From: Lagopus muta
Lineage: Eukaryota > Chordata > Aves > Galliformes > Phasianidae
Reading direction: 5' to 3'
NCBI RefSeq assembly: GCF_023343835.1
Contig: NC_064435.1
Coordinates: 88,134,788 to 88,198,787 of the forward strand
DNA: 64,000 bases
Of the stretch, positions 12,353 through 23,367 are shown in pieces. The translations under genes were made by a program, and so were the position numbers. The notes beneath the pieces were generated by a model. It was not told where the DNA came from. It did no database searches and saw only the letters and a program-made list of their open reading frames with translations. The stretch's first letter is position 1. Each line of letters opens with the position of its first letter.

Positions 12353-15300
12353 TGTACTTTAATGCCATATTCAGCACCAGGACCTAAGATTCTTTTCTCT
12401 TTATGTCACTTTTTTGTTAAACTTAGTAATGTGTGCACCTTCATTACTTTTGAGAATGCACGGTTAATTTACAAAATCATTGACACATACCAATAGCTGT
12501 TCTCTTTGTTACTAAAACTTCTTTGTTGGGAAGCAAATCTGAAGATATGTGTAAGCAAAATGCATCTAAGTGTGAAAGTTGTAGAGGATTCATCATTATA
12601 GGCTAAATAGATTAATTTTAAAGAGGCCCTTTAATTTTATACCATTCTAAATGGAGAGCTGTGGATATTATCTAGTTCTTGGTTTACTGCTGTACGTATA
12701 TGTATGTATCTCAGTGCCCACAGCGTGAGCCATGAGGCTAAGAACAGAATTTAATCCTTTTTTTTTTTATGACTACTATTAAATTCAGCTTATTCAGGTT
12801 GTGTTTGGTAACCTAGAGGGACTGGTGGTAAATCCACCACATGGCTGATGGGCAATCTGAGTTCTTCATCAGTGAAACATCACTGTTTAGTCTTTTAAAA
12901 AAGAAAAACTTTAAATTTGACCAATAAGGTCTGTTCTACCTTAGGCTAAAAGCTCAGAGATGAAACAAACTGATTTAAAGTCTCTAAATCCACAGAAAAA
13001 GAAGTGGATCAAATGAAAACAAAGTGGATTCTCTGAAAAACGTGTTTCTTTTCTTCCTAAGAGTTGCAAACTAAATAAAGAAGAAAAATCCACACACAAA
13101 AATTAAACATAAATTCAACAGCCAGGACAGTTTACAAATCACTTCTGTAGCCCTGAAGCAGGATAAAAGGAAATAAACACACTTCATGGTTAGTAACCTA
13201 TTAACTGACACCAACTGTTGCAGCTGCGAATAAAACAAATGTGCGATAAGATTAGATATGTTGATTGCACCTGGCCATCTGTAAATTACTACTTAACATA
13301 AGAATCACATGCTTTATACGAGCTACTGGGATGAATGCAGACTAACTGTTGTCCTTTATGTTTTTCCCCTTCGGTAAATAATAGAGGAAATAATAAGGAA
13401 CAACTTGCATGCAGCTGATTTGTTTTTCAAGTTTGTATGAAGTTTGCTCCTGCTTTACAAGAGGGAAGGAGTGAGCCGAGCAAACGTGGCTGTATCTCAC
13501 CAGCACAGCTCTTCTGAGTGCGGTTGTTTTGGATCTAGAAAGCAGCCTGCAGTGAGAGTGCCTTCAAGGAGTGCAAAGCCTTCTCAAGATATGCCATGGT
13601 TTTGAACAAAAGTGCAATATGAATATAAATTCACACACCAGCAGCTACAACAGCTGTATTTTTCTCTTGAGGAAGCCACCAACATCCCCTGAGTATCAGT
13701 CCTCTTTATTTTTAGGCTAGGAGGAAAAAAACATAAAGGACAAAGAAAGAGGAGACTGGTTGCATGCGCAGAATGGGACGCTGCTCACTACACTCAGGAG
13801 AGGGTATGAAGGAGCTGGGAAGTGAACACAAGCACAGTGCTGCCTGCAGTGCTGGCCCTGGCAGCCTAGGAGGGCAGCAGGGTGCCTGGCAGGGGAGCAG
13901 CCCTCCGGCTGCAGGGCCAGTGCCTGCCAAACTGCTTGCTGGAAGTGCACCAATGCTGCAATTTGTCCTCCTTACACATGCAATGTTAGAATCAGCATTA
14001 AACAGCAATTCCGCTACTCCTGTCCTGTTATCCACTGTGCTATTGCCCCGTATTCCTGAGGGAGAACAGTTGCAGGCAAAAAAATTGCAAATGCAATCAA
14101 ATATCTGAGTGGAACGCTGACTGCCTCTTTGAAACACTCGGGTGTCAGATGTCCTTCATGGCTAGATTTGCTCAGAAATCTATGAGCAATCCAAAGAGCA
14201 GTCAGACATGAGCTCTGCTCCCCTCATTTGCAGCAATTTTTGCATTAGATATTGAGCACTTCCAAGAAGCAGCATGAAGCCTTTTCATTTTGCCGTCAAT
14301 ATCAGCATGTACAGCAGCATGCATTTTGAGAACTCAGCAACTGAATATAAGCATGAGGGGTAGAAGATTACAAAATACATCAGCGTGTGTCTGTGTGTGA
14401 TCAGCAAAGCTTCCTTCAGTTACAGCAATAAGGACAGGGTTTTATGTAGGGGATAAGAAGATGCAAAACCAGAAATGGTTTGCTTGAGGAATGTAAATTG
14501 GAATGATTTTTATCTTCATTGGTAGATGGGCAATTCATGTTGCTATGTGTGATTCTGAAGATGAAATTAATAACCTCAGCATGCAGCGGTACAGGAGTTG
14601 GAGTGTGGGGCACAGCTGCCCTTCAGCCAGAGCCCAGCTGCTACCAGGGCCTCTTGGAGGATGGAGAAGCTTTTAGCCACAGCTGTGGGACACATGAACC
14701 AGGGGGAAGATCTCAGCACTTCCTGATGTTCCTGATCCTTGGGTTGGCTTATTTCACAGCTTGCTCAGGCATTTCTACCCATACGCTACACCCTGCAGGG
14801 TACATCCATCCCCAAAAGCAAGAATCTCCAGTGTCCATTCCTGCAGGAACTCTATACTCTCCATCTTTTTAACTCTGTACTCTAAATGTTAGGGCTGGTT
14901 TTTGGGGTTTTTTTTCTTTTTTCTTTTCTTTTTTTTTTTTTTTCCTTCCCCTACAGTGGTTTCATTACTGGTATCTGATAATAACTATTTTTTTTTTTCC
15001 TTTTGTATACAGAGGCCATACACTGGATCCCTCAGGATGGTGCCTGTGTGTGTGCTCGCTTTAGCAATGTGCCCGTTGCCCCCCAGGGTGTTTCCTGACA
15101 AAGTCACACACCTCAGGAACGAGCATTGCTTACACCCCAGGGGCAAAGCAGTTTTCAGAGACACATCACAGCGCTGCATCCTGGTTACTTTCACTCTGAA
15201 CAAAACATTTACCTTAGGAACCAGCTGCACTGTTCCGTTGCACACCAGCAGAGGCGTGTGCGGGGCATGGGGCAGCACTCCACATCCCTGGGGACACCAC

Positions 15301-17524
15301 GTCTACTCTGCCTGTTGGCAGAGCTGCCAGCACCCGGTTTGGGCTCGCCCTGCATCTCCCTTCCTTCCTTTTGTCACACCACCTGGCATTTGCATATCCA
15401 CTCAGGAAAGCAAATCAGAATAATGAGGCAAGTTAAAATGTATAAGAAAGAAAAGAAAAAGAAAAAAAAAAAGGCATTTGCCTGCTTGGTGCCCGTTTGG
15501 GGGTGGCTTCCCAGTGCTGACTGTACAGCAGCTGCACAAACACCAGCCCTGCACAAGGTGACTGGGACTGTGGGGAAGGTGATCAGATCTGGCCAGTAGT
15601 TAGATGCATGGAGGTGAGAGCACTGAGAAACTACCAAGTCTGCGCTTACAGAAAGTACATCCAGACTCCCACAGTGGGGTGCAGGGTGCACAGAGCACCT
15701 ACATGTTCCAGTTCAGAGGTTGATTGTAATGGCGTTGGGTACCCTACTGGGATTTAGTTGGTACCTAAGTGGGTAACATTAAGAGCTCTGAGCACGTCGT
15801 CCCTCTGTCCAGCATTAACGTAAATTTGTTTTTCCTCTGAATGCAATGGATATAAGAATAGACCAACTGGTTGTACGTGGTCTCTCCTGAATACAGGCAA
15901 GTTTTCTGATATACCAGCAAGATTTGCACTTCAAACTTCAAAGGCAGTCCTGATAAACCGAACAAAGTGTGGTTCAGCAGGTAATCTTTTCATGCGAGTG
16001 CTTTCATTATCGAGAGCAAGATATTTTTCACATTTTTCAACTACTGTGTTTATAATCTGCAAAACAAACTGGCATCCTCTTATACAATATTCTATAAATC
16101 AAAGATTTTATAAAGCAAGAATCAACTGCTCAGGGTTTTTTAGTTCGTTTCTGATACTTAGGTAAGATGCTAGACTGTGTATATTTGTGAAACACATGAG
16201 CTGAGGTTTAAAATTTTGTGATAATATATGCAAAATGCCTGAATCTTGTCAACAAAACAATGTATACTATTCCGGCTTCCTGAGGTTCCATGCAGATAAT
16301 TCGTTATTTCTGATAGCAGTTAATCAAACTTAAACACAGACTCTATAAAGCAATGCAAATTCAGACATCCTGCCTCACTTAAGCACACCTGCATATTCAG
16401 ATTACTGATATGTACACTTCAGGAGTGCGACTGCTAGATCAGTGGTGGTAGAAGGGGTAGTATGGAACCCTACCACCTCCTTTTTCTGACATTCTGCTCA
16501 GAAAGATGTAGTTCTTTCAGAAAAAAAAAAGAAAAAAAAATCTTTTGAAAATACTGCTGCTTTTTAAAATAAATATTTAATATTTCAGATCTAATATTAA
16601 AACAGCAACCTGATTCTGTGCAAGCCGCACAAGAAAAGTAGGTGACAGAAATCAGAATAGACACTAGCAAGGCAGGATGGTATCATCTGAAAAAGCTACT
16701 CAGAAAAGATAGTTACCAATTGTCACAGCACCACCATCATTAAGAACAATTACATGGAAGGAAACCAGGAAGAAAGCCACCCTTGGTTTTGTACTGAGCA
16801 CAAAAGGAAAAAAGAAGCTAAGAAGACTACCTTTTTTCTCTATTTTGTTTTAGATTAAAATGCATTCTGCCTCTTCCCACCTGAACTTGCTGTTGCTCTG
16901 TTGAACTGTTCATCAGAAACACCAAATTGAAAGAACGAAGTTAAGTAACATTTGTTTGGCAGAAATTAACCTGTTATTTTGTAAGGTCATAGGGCTAAAC
17001 GAGGGGAGGGAAGAGTGGAATTTCCTAGTACAAAGGTAGTTTCATGATAAAAATTGCTAAACAACGTCTAAAGCTGCAATATCAGAAAATGATAGGCCAC
17101 GTGAAGGCCATCCTTAGCAGCAGGAGACTGCAGCCAGGAACACTAAGTGTAAGCCACGTTTTGTCTAACATCAGAAGTCATTCACACACAGAATCATACA
17201 GCAAGCAGCCTCCCTGTAAATGGTCTTTAGAAAACAGAATTTAAATGAGCTCATGGTGGTTTTGTAGCTCCATCATGACATCATGATACTATGGAAATGA
17301 GCGGAAAGATTACTTTGTTCTTGATACAACATGGGCTTTTGCTGAGCTGTGTTCTCACAGCTGTTTGCTCCCTTCAAGAGATGACAGGAGAGGAGCTGAG
17401 TGTTATGAGAGCGAAGGCAGTAAGTGTGCAGGAGAAGGCATGGGGAGCTGAAGGAGCACAGGAGGCTGGGAAGAAGTATTGTGGGACAGCACAGAGATGT
17501 GTGGTGGTCTGATAGTAACAGTAT

Positions 17525-17778
17525 AAGGGGGAATGGCTTAAACTGAAAAGAGTAGAGATTTAGGTGAGATATTTGGTGGAAATTCTTTACTCAGAGGGTA
17601 GTGAGGCACTGGCACAGGCTGCCCAGAGAGGCTGTGAATGTCCCACCTCTGGAGGCATTCAAGGCCGGTTTGGATGGGATCCTGAGCAGCTTGGCCTAGT
17701 GGCTGGCAACCCTGCCAATGGCAGTGGGACAGTCTTTAAGGTCTCTTCCAACCCAAACCATTCCATGATTCTGCCATT
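17525..17778 (+). mobile_element. CR1 LINE 3' fragment
   Basis: GGCACAGGCTGCCCAGAGAG, CCACCTCTGGAGGCATTCAA, GGTCTCTTCCAACCCAAACC and CCATGATTCTG follow the CR1 3' order. An open frame crossing 17564-18007 is spurious and partly CR1. Confidence 0.9.
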
Positions 17779-19364
17779 CCTCTCTGCTCCCTCTCCTCCT
17801 GGACTGCCCTTTACGGAGCAGCCTCACCACAGCCCCGGCTCATACCCGTGCAATCTGCTGATCCATATGCAGCAGACTGGTAATTCCTCTGCAGCCTTTT
17901 CAGAAAAGACCTGCCAAAGCAGCTTTAAAGTAAAAAAGCTTTTCTTACCTTCAGTTGTTTTTTGTTTCTGTTTCTGTTTTGTAATACGTTCACTACATCC
18001 TACATGATTGCATAGAGGTTTCCAGTCCTTCCCTAAATAAATGCAGTGTGTTTTCCAAGTTTCTTTTTTTTCTTTTTCTTTTTTTTTTAAACAAGGCTTT
18101 TGAACATGTGCTGCTCATAGAGAACAAGTTGAAACTTAAAACGTCACCAAAGTGAATACAGGATAGAAAGTATTATCATATTTTCTAATTAAATATCTCT
18201 GGGGAGGTGCTTCTGCCTTCCCAAACCAAACATTTCCATATAAGTGATTAATATCTGAATTAAATATGCATAAATATATAAATATAAATATGTATACGCA
18301 AATGGCTCCTTACCTACTTACTGTATTAAATGAGCTAGCTCATTTCTCATAGCAATAGCAATGCATTTCTGTGTGTATTTAAGTGAAATGTAAAGGAATG
18401 TACATTTTCAAAGGAAAAAACACCATACAACTTTAGGCAACAAATTTTCACTCCTGAGTAAATGATATCCTCTGTAAAACACTTCTGAGCAATAAAAGTT
18501 CTTCTTAACAAAGAAAGCAGAGGGTTTAAAGTGTTTGTAAATTGCACTGAATAAAAGCAGTATGGATGTGAATGATGCAATTGCACAGTGGAGTTTCTTT
18601 CTTACCCACAGGATGAAGGAGGGCCCACTTCAGTGCTTCAGTCTACACCTGACCTCTAGGCACACTCATCTTTGATCACGTAGATATGCTATTACCACGC
18701 TATTTGTAAAGCCAGGCTTCTTCATCCTTATTTATCACCAGTATCTCATCAACCTTGTAATCCTTGTATCAAAATGGGCACAGAAAGATGGTGGAAAAGG
18801 CACTCGTGGTTTGGCTTTGTCATTTCCAACTCAAGCAGGCTAAAATCGCCACCATACACTTATTTAAAATGCAGCACAGAATGTCGAGGCAAAATATATG
18901 TCATAGAGATGAATTTCAGCTGCAGACAGAAATATGCTCCTTGTTTTTTTACGGGATATAAGATGCTGTCTTTCTTCAGCACGCTGATGCCTGTCACAGA
19001 CTGACAGGAAGCAAGATGTCCCGGGAATTGCTTTAATTAGCTGGAATATTTCATTTCGCTTTGCTAAGTGACCAACTGAGGCTATTGCTCAAGATGGGCC
19101 TGGGTGAAGCACCCGCCTTGCTGCTCACAGGTGAGTTCAGCCTCCACAGGGACTTCCATACCTGTGTGCACCCTTTTTTCCCCAATTAATCAACTAATGA
19201 AAGCTTACAGAAATCCAGAGTGGACTCTGCACTGTTTCTCACAGCCTACAGAGCAGAGGGTGTGGAAAACACTGAGTGCAGGAGGTGCTGATCAGTGAGA
19301 CTGGGCACTAGCAGCCATCAGCTTCAGAGAGGGCAGGGAGCTGCAGTGTTAATTCAGTGTGCAC

Positions 19365-19700
19365 TGCAGTTTTGGGCACCATGATGTAAGAGGAAAAACC
19401 TTTAGAAAGTGTCCAAAGAAGGCTATGAAGATGGTGAGGCAAGGCGTACGAGGAACGGCTGAGGTCCCTTGTCGTGTTCAGCCCAGAGCAGAGGAGCTGA
19501 GGGAGGCCTCATGGCGGCCTGCAGCTCCTCACAAGAGGAAAGGAGGGTCAGCGCTGAGCTCTGCACTCTGGTGGCAGGGACAGGACCCCAGGGAACGGCA
19601 TGGAGCTGCATCAGGTGAGGGTCAGGACTGGCGTTAGGAAAATGTTTTTCACTGAAAGGCTGGTCAGGCACGAGAGTCAACAGTGTCCATTGGGCAGGCG
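19365..19700 (+). mobile_element. CR1 LINE fragment
   Basis: It contains TTTTGGGCACCATGATGTAA, GTGTCCAAAGAAGGCTATGA, AGGAACGGCTGAGGTCCCTT and GTTTTTCACTGAAAGGCTGG with GTCAGGCA. The order is that of the CR1 3' half. The end is eroded. Confidence 0.85.
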
Positions 19701-20114
19701 AGAGCACGGGCCTGTGCCTGTGTCCAAGGACAGACTTTCTCTCTGCACAGCAAAATGGTACAGGGGAGCCATCCCAAAGAATGGGGCCCTTGTCCCCTTT
19801 GTCCCCACACCCAACGCAGCCAGGTTTGGCCACATCCATCAGCCGCTGTCATAGTGCCACCACCATGTAAGTACAGCACCACCGGCAGCTGATCCACCAG
19901 TTGCTGAGCTTAGGCCTTCTGATACATGGAAGTGTGAAGGGGGGAGGAGCCAGAGCAGGAAGGAGAGTGGCTGCCCACCTGGGTGTGGAGTGAGAAAGAC
20001 GGGGTTCCTGGCAGATCAGGGCACAGCACCTCTTATGGAAGTGGAACAGGAGCTACAAGAGCCACAACTGCACGAGAGAAGTGGCCAGCAATCATGTGCC
20101 TGATGGCAAGCAGC
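19701..20114. other. Intergenic DNA between CR1 and minisatellite
   Basis: The composition is moderately GC-rich, purine-biased near 20000. No gene or known repeat was recognised. Its right side may be decayed units of the adjoining 36-bp array. Confidence 0.5.
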
Positions 20115-20594
20115 ACGTGCACAAGGACTGAGCAGAAAGAGGCTCAAAGCACAGGTGTGGGTATGGGCCAGAAAACACCATGGGGCCAAGGCACACTTAC
20201 TAGTCTGAGAAAGGCATGGGAGACAGGAATTCCCACTATCAAGAGAATGGTGTGTGGCACAGGCATGCCCCAAATTCAGAGAACAGTGAGAAGACAGTGT
20301 GTGGAGCAAGCCTGCCAGCCACCAAGAGGACAGCATGGGGTGCAGGCATGCCAACTACCAACAGAATGACATCAGACCCAGGCATGCCTACTATCAAGAC
20401 AGTGGTGCAGGATAGAGGGGTTTCCATCATATAGAGAACACCGTGAAGCTCAGGTGTGTCCATAGGCCAGAGAGCAGAGTGGGGCAAAGGAATGCCTGTT
20501 GTCCAAGGAACAGTGGGAGATGCAGGTGTGGCTCTATCCCAAAGAATGCACCAGGATCCAAGTGGACCCACCATCTAGACAAGAGCAGCCCAGG
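20115..20594. repeat. Diverged minisatellite, 36-bp period, about 13 units
   Basis: Unit starts resembling CAGGCATGCC recur at 20224, 20260, 20307, 20343, 20379, 20415, 20451, 20487, 20523 and 20559. The spacing is exactly 36 bp except for one 47-bp unit. Weaker units extend left to about 20115 with 35-37 bp spacing. Units are well diverged, so the array is old. Because 36 is a multiple of three, several frames stay open on both strands and give repetitive spurious ORFs. It lies about 2 kb upstream of the SOX4 core promoter, between CR1 fragments. Confidence 0.85.
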
Positions 20595-20740
20595 AAGGTG
20601 AATCGACCAAATTATGGCATGACACCCAGTGAAATGTGGCTGTGCAGGAAAAATCAGGAAACAATGAATCTCTACTGATCTAGATTTCAGTAATGTTTCC
20701 ACAAGCAACAGATATAGAGTATCCATCATCCTCTCACACA

Positions 20741-20850
20741 TTCATAGGATCATAGGGTAGAGTAGTTTGGAAGGGACATCATCCAGCCCAAGCTCTTGCT
20801 TGTTTTAGCACAATCAGCTGTAAACCTGGAGGGTTCCAAAAACCCCTCCT
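20741..20850 (-). mobile_element. CR1 LINE 3' end remnant
   Basis: ATAGGATCATAGGGTAGAGT and TTTGGAAGGGACATCATCCA correspond to the reverse complement of the CR1 tail. About 110 bp remain. Confidence 0.75.
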
Positions 20851-20989
20851 GATTATTTCTGTTATATCTTTAACATCATTTACAATCACAGTGTTTCTTA
20901 AAAACAATAAGAAGTGTTTGTTGGTTTGGTTTTTTTTCTTTTTTTCTTTTTTTTTTTTAAATACAAAGCTACTTATTTAAAACATGCCT

Positions 20990-21150
20990 GCACACGGGCA
21001 CCAGAATGTAGGAGGATTATGAAATTTATTAGAAAGCGTCCAAAGCGGGGCTAGGAAGACAGCGAAGGGTCCAGAGGGCAAGATGTAGGAGGAAGGAAGA
21101 GGACCGAAGGAGCTGCCCCGGCCCTGCGGTCCCGGCGCTTCCGACGCGAG
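20990..21150 (+). mobile_element. CR1 LINE internal fragment
   Basis: GGGCACCAGAATGTAGGAGG, GAAAGCGTCCAAAGCGGGGC and AAGGGTCCAGAGGGCAAGAT match the CR1 segment upstream of the 3' UTR. It ends in GC-rich sequence about 0.7 kb before the SOX4 CpG island. Confidence 0.75.
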
Positions 21151-22479
21151 GAGCAGAGGCTCAGCGCTGCCACCTCGCGTCCCTCCGCTCCCGGGGCTGC
21201 AGCCTGCAGGAACACGAGGAAGTTTCCCATCTTCCCAAGTTTTAAACGGCAGAGAAGCGTTGCCAGCTCTCTTAAAAGTGCGTTTTAGGTGGAAGCTGAG
21301 TGCTTACATTCTACACCCGCGCTTAAAATTTGGGGAGCTTGAAGCACTTTCACCGCAGCGTCGGAGGATTAGGAGTGGAAGCAATTAACTTCAAGGAAGC
21401 AGCCAAGAAATTGTAATAAAACGCTTTTACAGAGTTTCACATCATATTCTTGCAATTGCTTTATTAAGCAATTCTAAATTGCGCTTTTACAAATGTGGGA
21501 AGCTTTCATATGGGAAACAGCACGCCGTGCCCATGCACTGCTGGGAGCAGATGGGGGTGGCTGCTTGTATCGAGGTGACCGCTCACCTGGGGACAGACAC
21601 GTTCCTGGAAGGCAGGGCTTTTTGCACTGAAGTACGACGGAATGGGAACGCTCTCTCGAGCTTTTTATTTCTACGTCCGCCTATTGCTTTCGTTATTTGT
21701 TCTCCTTTGACCTGCGCAGCGACGCGTGAACATCTTACACACCGTGTAGTTGGAAAGAAAACTCCTACCTATAAGGCAAACAAGGGGGGGCTGCCTACAG
21801 ATGCGCCCCTGGATGCCCCGCTCACAGGTGGGCTGCGGGCTGCGTTCGTGCCGCTGCACGCTGCAGTGCCGGGAGCACCGGTAGAACCGCCGCGGGCGCT
21901 GCCGGTCCGCCCTGCCCCGGAGCCGTGCCGCGTAGTGCGGGTGTCAGCCCGGGGGGGCGGGCAGCGGGAGGCCGAGCGGCCACACAGCGCGAAGTTGCAG
22001 GGCAGCTCTGATGTCACAGGGCGTCGTCAAGAGGCGGGGGGCGAGCTTTTAGGCAGGAGGAGGACACGCAGCAGCACCCCTTCAGGCGGCGAAGCGGCGC
22101 GGGCGGCGCCCCGGGCCGTGCAGGTGACCGCTAAGCGTCGGCCTTCGGAGCTCTCGCAGCCGCTGCGCGACAGCGCGCGGCTCTTTGTGCAGGTGCGCGG
22201 CACGGCGCCGCTCGGTGCCTTTAGCGAGCGCGTGGCGTTATTTCACACACTGCGCCGTTCTCTCTGCCTTCCGTTCGCACCACCTCTCCGACCACCACCC
22301 CTTCTGGTCGGGGGAGGCGCGCGGGGCGGGACGGGGGCGCGGGCACGTGCGCGGCGGGGCGCGGGGCGGCGCGCGCGGCGCTGCCCTCCTGCCCCTTCCC
22401 CAGAGTTCGCCCCGCCGCCGGGAATGAGGTCAGCGCGGGCGCTTCTCATTGCACGCGGCGCTTATTATCGCGCCGCGGC

Positions 22480-22605
22480 GGCCGCCAATCGGAAAGCGGC
22501 GGGCGGCGCTTGGCACGCGGACGCGTTGGATACAGCGCGCGATTGGCCGCGGCGCGGGCTGCGAAAGGATAAAGCGGCGCGGGGCGGGCGCGGGCTCCGC
22601 TCTCA
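22480..22605 (+). promoter_or_regulatory. SOX4: Predicted SOX4 core promoter
   Basis: The stretch has CCAAT at 22485-22489, an inverted CCAAT (ATTGG) at 22542-22546, a TATA-like GATAAAG at 22568-22574 and a GC box (GGGGCGGGCG) at 22581-22590. A TATA-like box there would place the start site near 22595-22605, at an initiator-like CTCAGC. This layout fits a CpG-island promoter with a weak TATA. The start site is inferred from spacing, not observed. Confidence 0.6.
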
Positions 22606-23367
22606 GCGGCTGCCGGAGGAGCGCGGCGTGCGGGGGGCGCGGGCATCGCCCGGCGTGCGCGCGGCGCGGCTCGGCGGGGGGCGGCTCCGCGAGCTCCGCG
22701 CGCTCTGCGCGCTGCGGGACGGGGCTCAGCCCGCGCTGCCTGCGGGACGGACGCGCTTTGCACGGGCGTTCTGCGGCATCGTCTTTTTTCCGTGAATTTT
22801 TGGGTTGCTGTTGGCTTCTTTTTCCGCCGTGAATTTTTAATTGCTTTAACTGTTTTTTTTCTTTTTTTCTTCTTTTTCTTTTTTTTTTTATTTTTATTTT
22901 TTTTATTTTTTTTGATTCTTCGGGTGCTTTCTCCGCACGGCGCCCCGCCGACGCCGCACGGAGCGCCGTCACCACGCGTCCCGCAGCCGGGGGCCGCCTC
23001 CCCCCTCCCCCTCCAGCCCGGGGCTGCCGGTGCGGCGGGGGCCGGCGGGGCACGAAGCGGAGCGGCTGCCCTGAGGGGGCGCGGCGTTGAGGGGAGAGCG
23101 AGGCGGAGCGGCGCCCCCTGAAACAAACCCCAAGCAAAAAAACAAAAAACCAAAAAAAAGAAAAAAAAAAAAAAAGAAAAAGAAAAAAGAGTTTAAGGAC
23201 AAAAGCAGAGCCCCACGTTGCAGCGCGGCTCCGGCAACAAGTCCGCGCGGAGCGGGAGCGGGAGCGCGGCGCGGCCGGGGCCGGGCGCCGTTGTGGAAGC
23301 CGCCCCGGGGCCGGCCCGGAGCCCCCCGCAGCCCCGCGCCGCCGAGCCGAGCCCCGCGGCCGCAGCC
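22600..23367 (+). other. SOX4: Predicted SOX4 5' untranslated region
   Basis: The leader is about 770 nt from the inferred start site to the start codon. I found no ATG in it on the + strand, so it has no AUG uORFs. It is GC-rich except for a T-rich block at about 22852-22919 and an A-rich block at about 23134-23189. These two are nearly complementary and could form a long A-U duplex around a GC-rich loop of about 215 nt. Several open frames cross this region only because it is so GC-rich. Confidence 0.6.

Larger units (their letters stand above)
9546..19364. other. Intergenic DNA with CR1 pieces, no gene seen
   Basis: Apart from the CR1 copies listed separately, I see only unique AT-rich sequence, short poly(T)/poly(A) runs (near 14919-14944 and 15446-15472) and an AT-rich patch at about 18259-18300. 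An 18-bp perfect palindrome sits at 18328-18345. Open frames of 100-170 aa (for example at 14902-15423) contain homopolymer-encoded residues and show no family motif. Confidence 0.6.

Noticed and set aside
19983-20574. Several repetitive ORFs on both strands
   Set aside because: They arise from the 36-bp minisatellite, whose period is a multiple of three.
21479-22795. 438-aa open frame upstream of SOX4
   Set aside because: It covers the CpG island and promoter. The Arg/Ala/Gly-rich translation reflects GC content, with no family motif and no promoter of its own.
23218-23367. 50-codon N-terminal extension of SOX4
   Set aside because: It starts at a TTG, not an ATG. The first ATG at 23368 has strong Kozak context and gives the SoxC-typical N-terminus.
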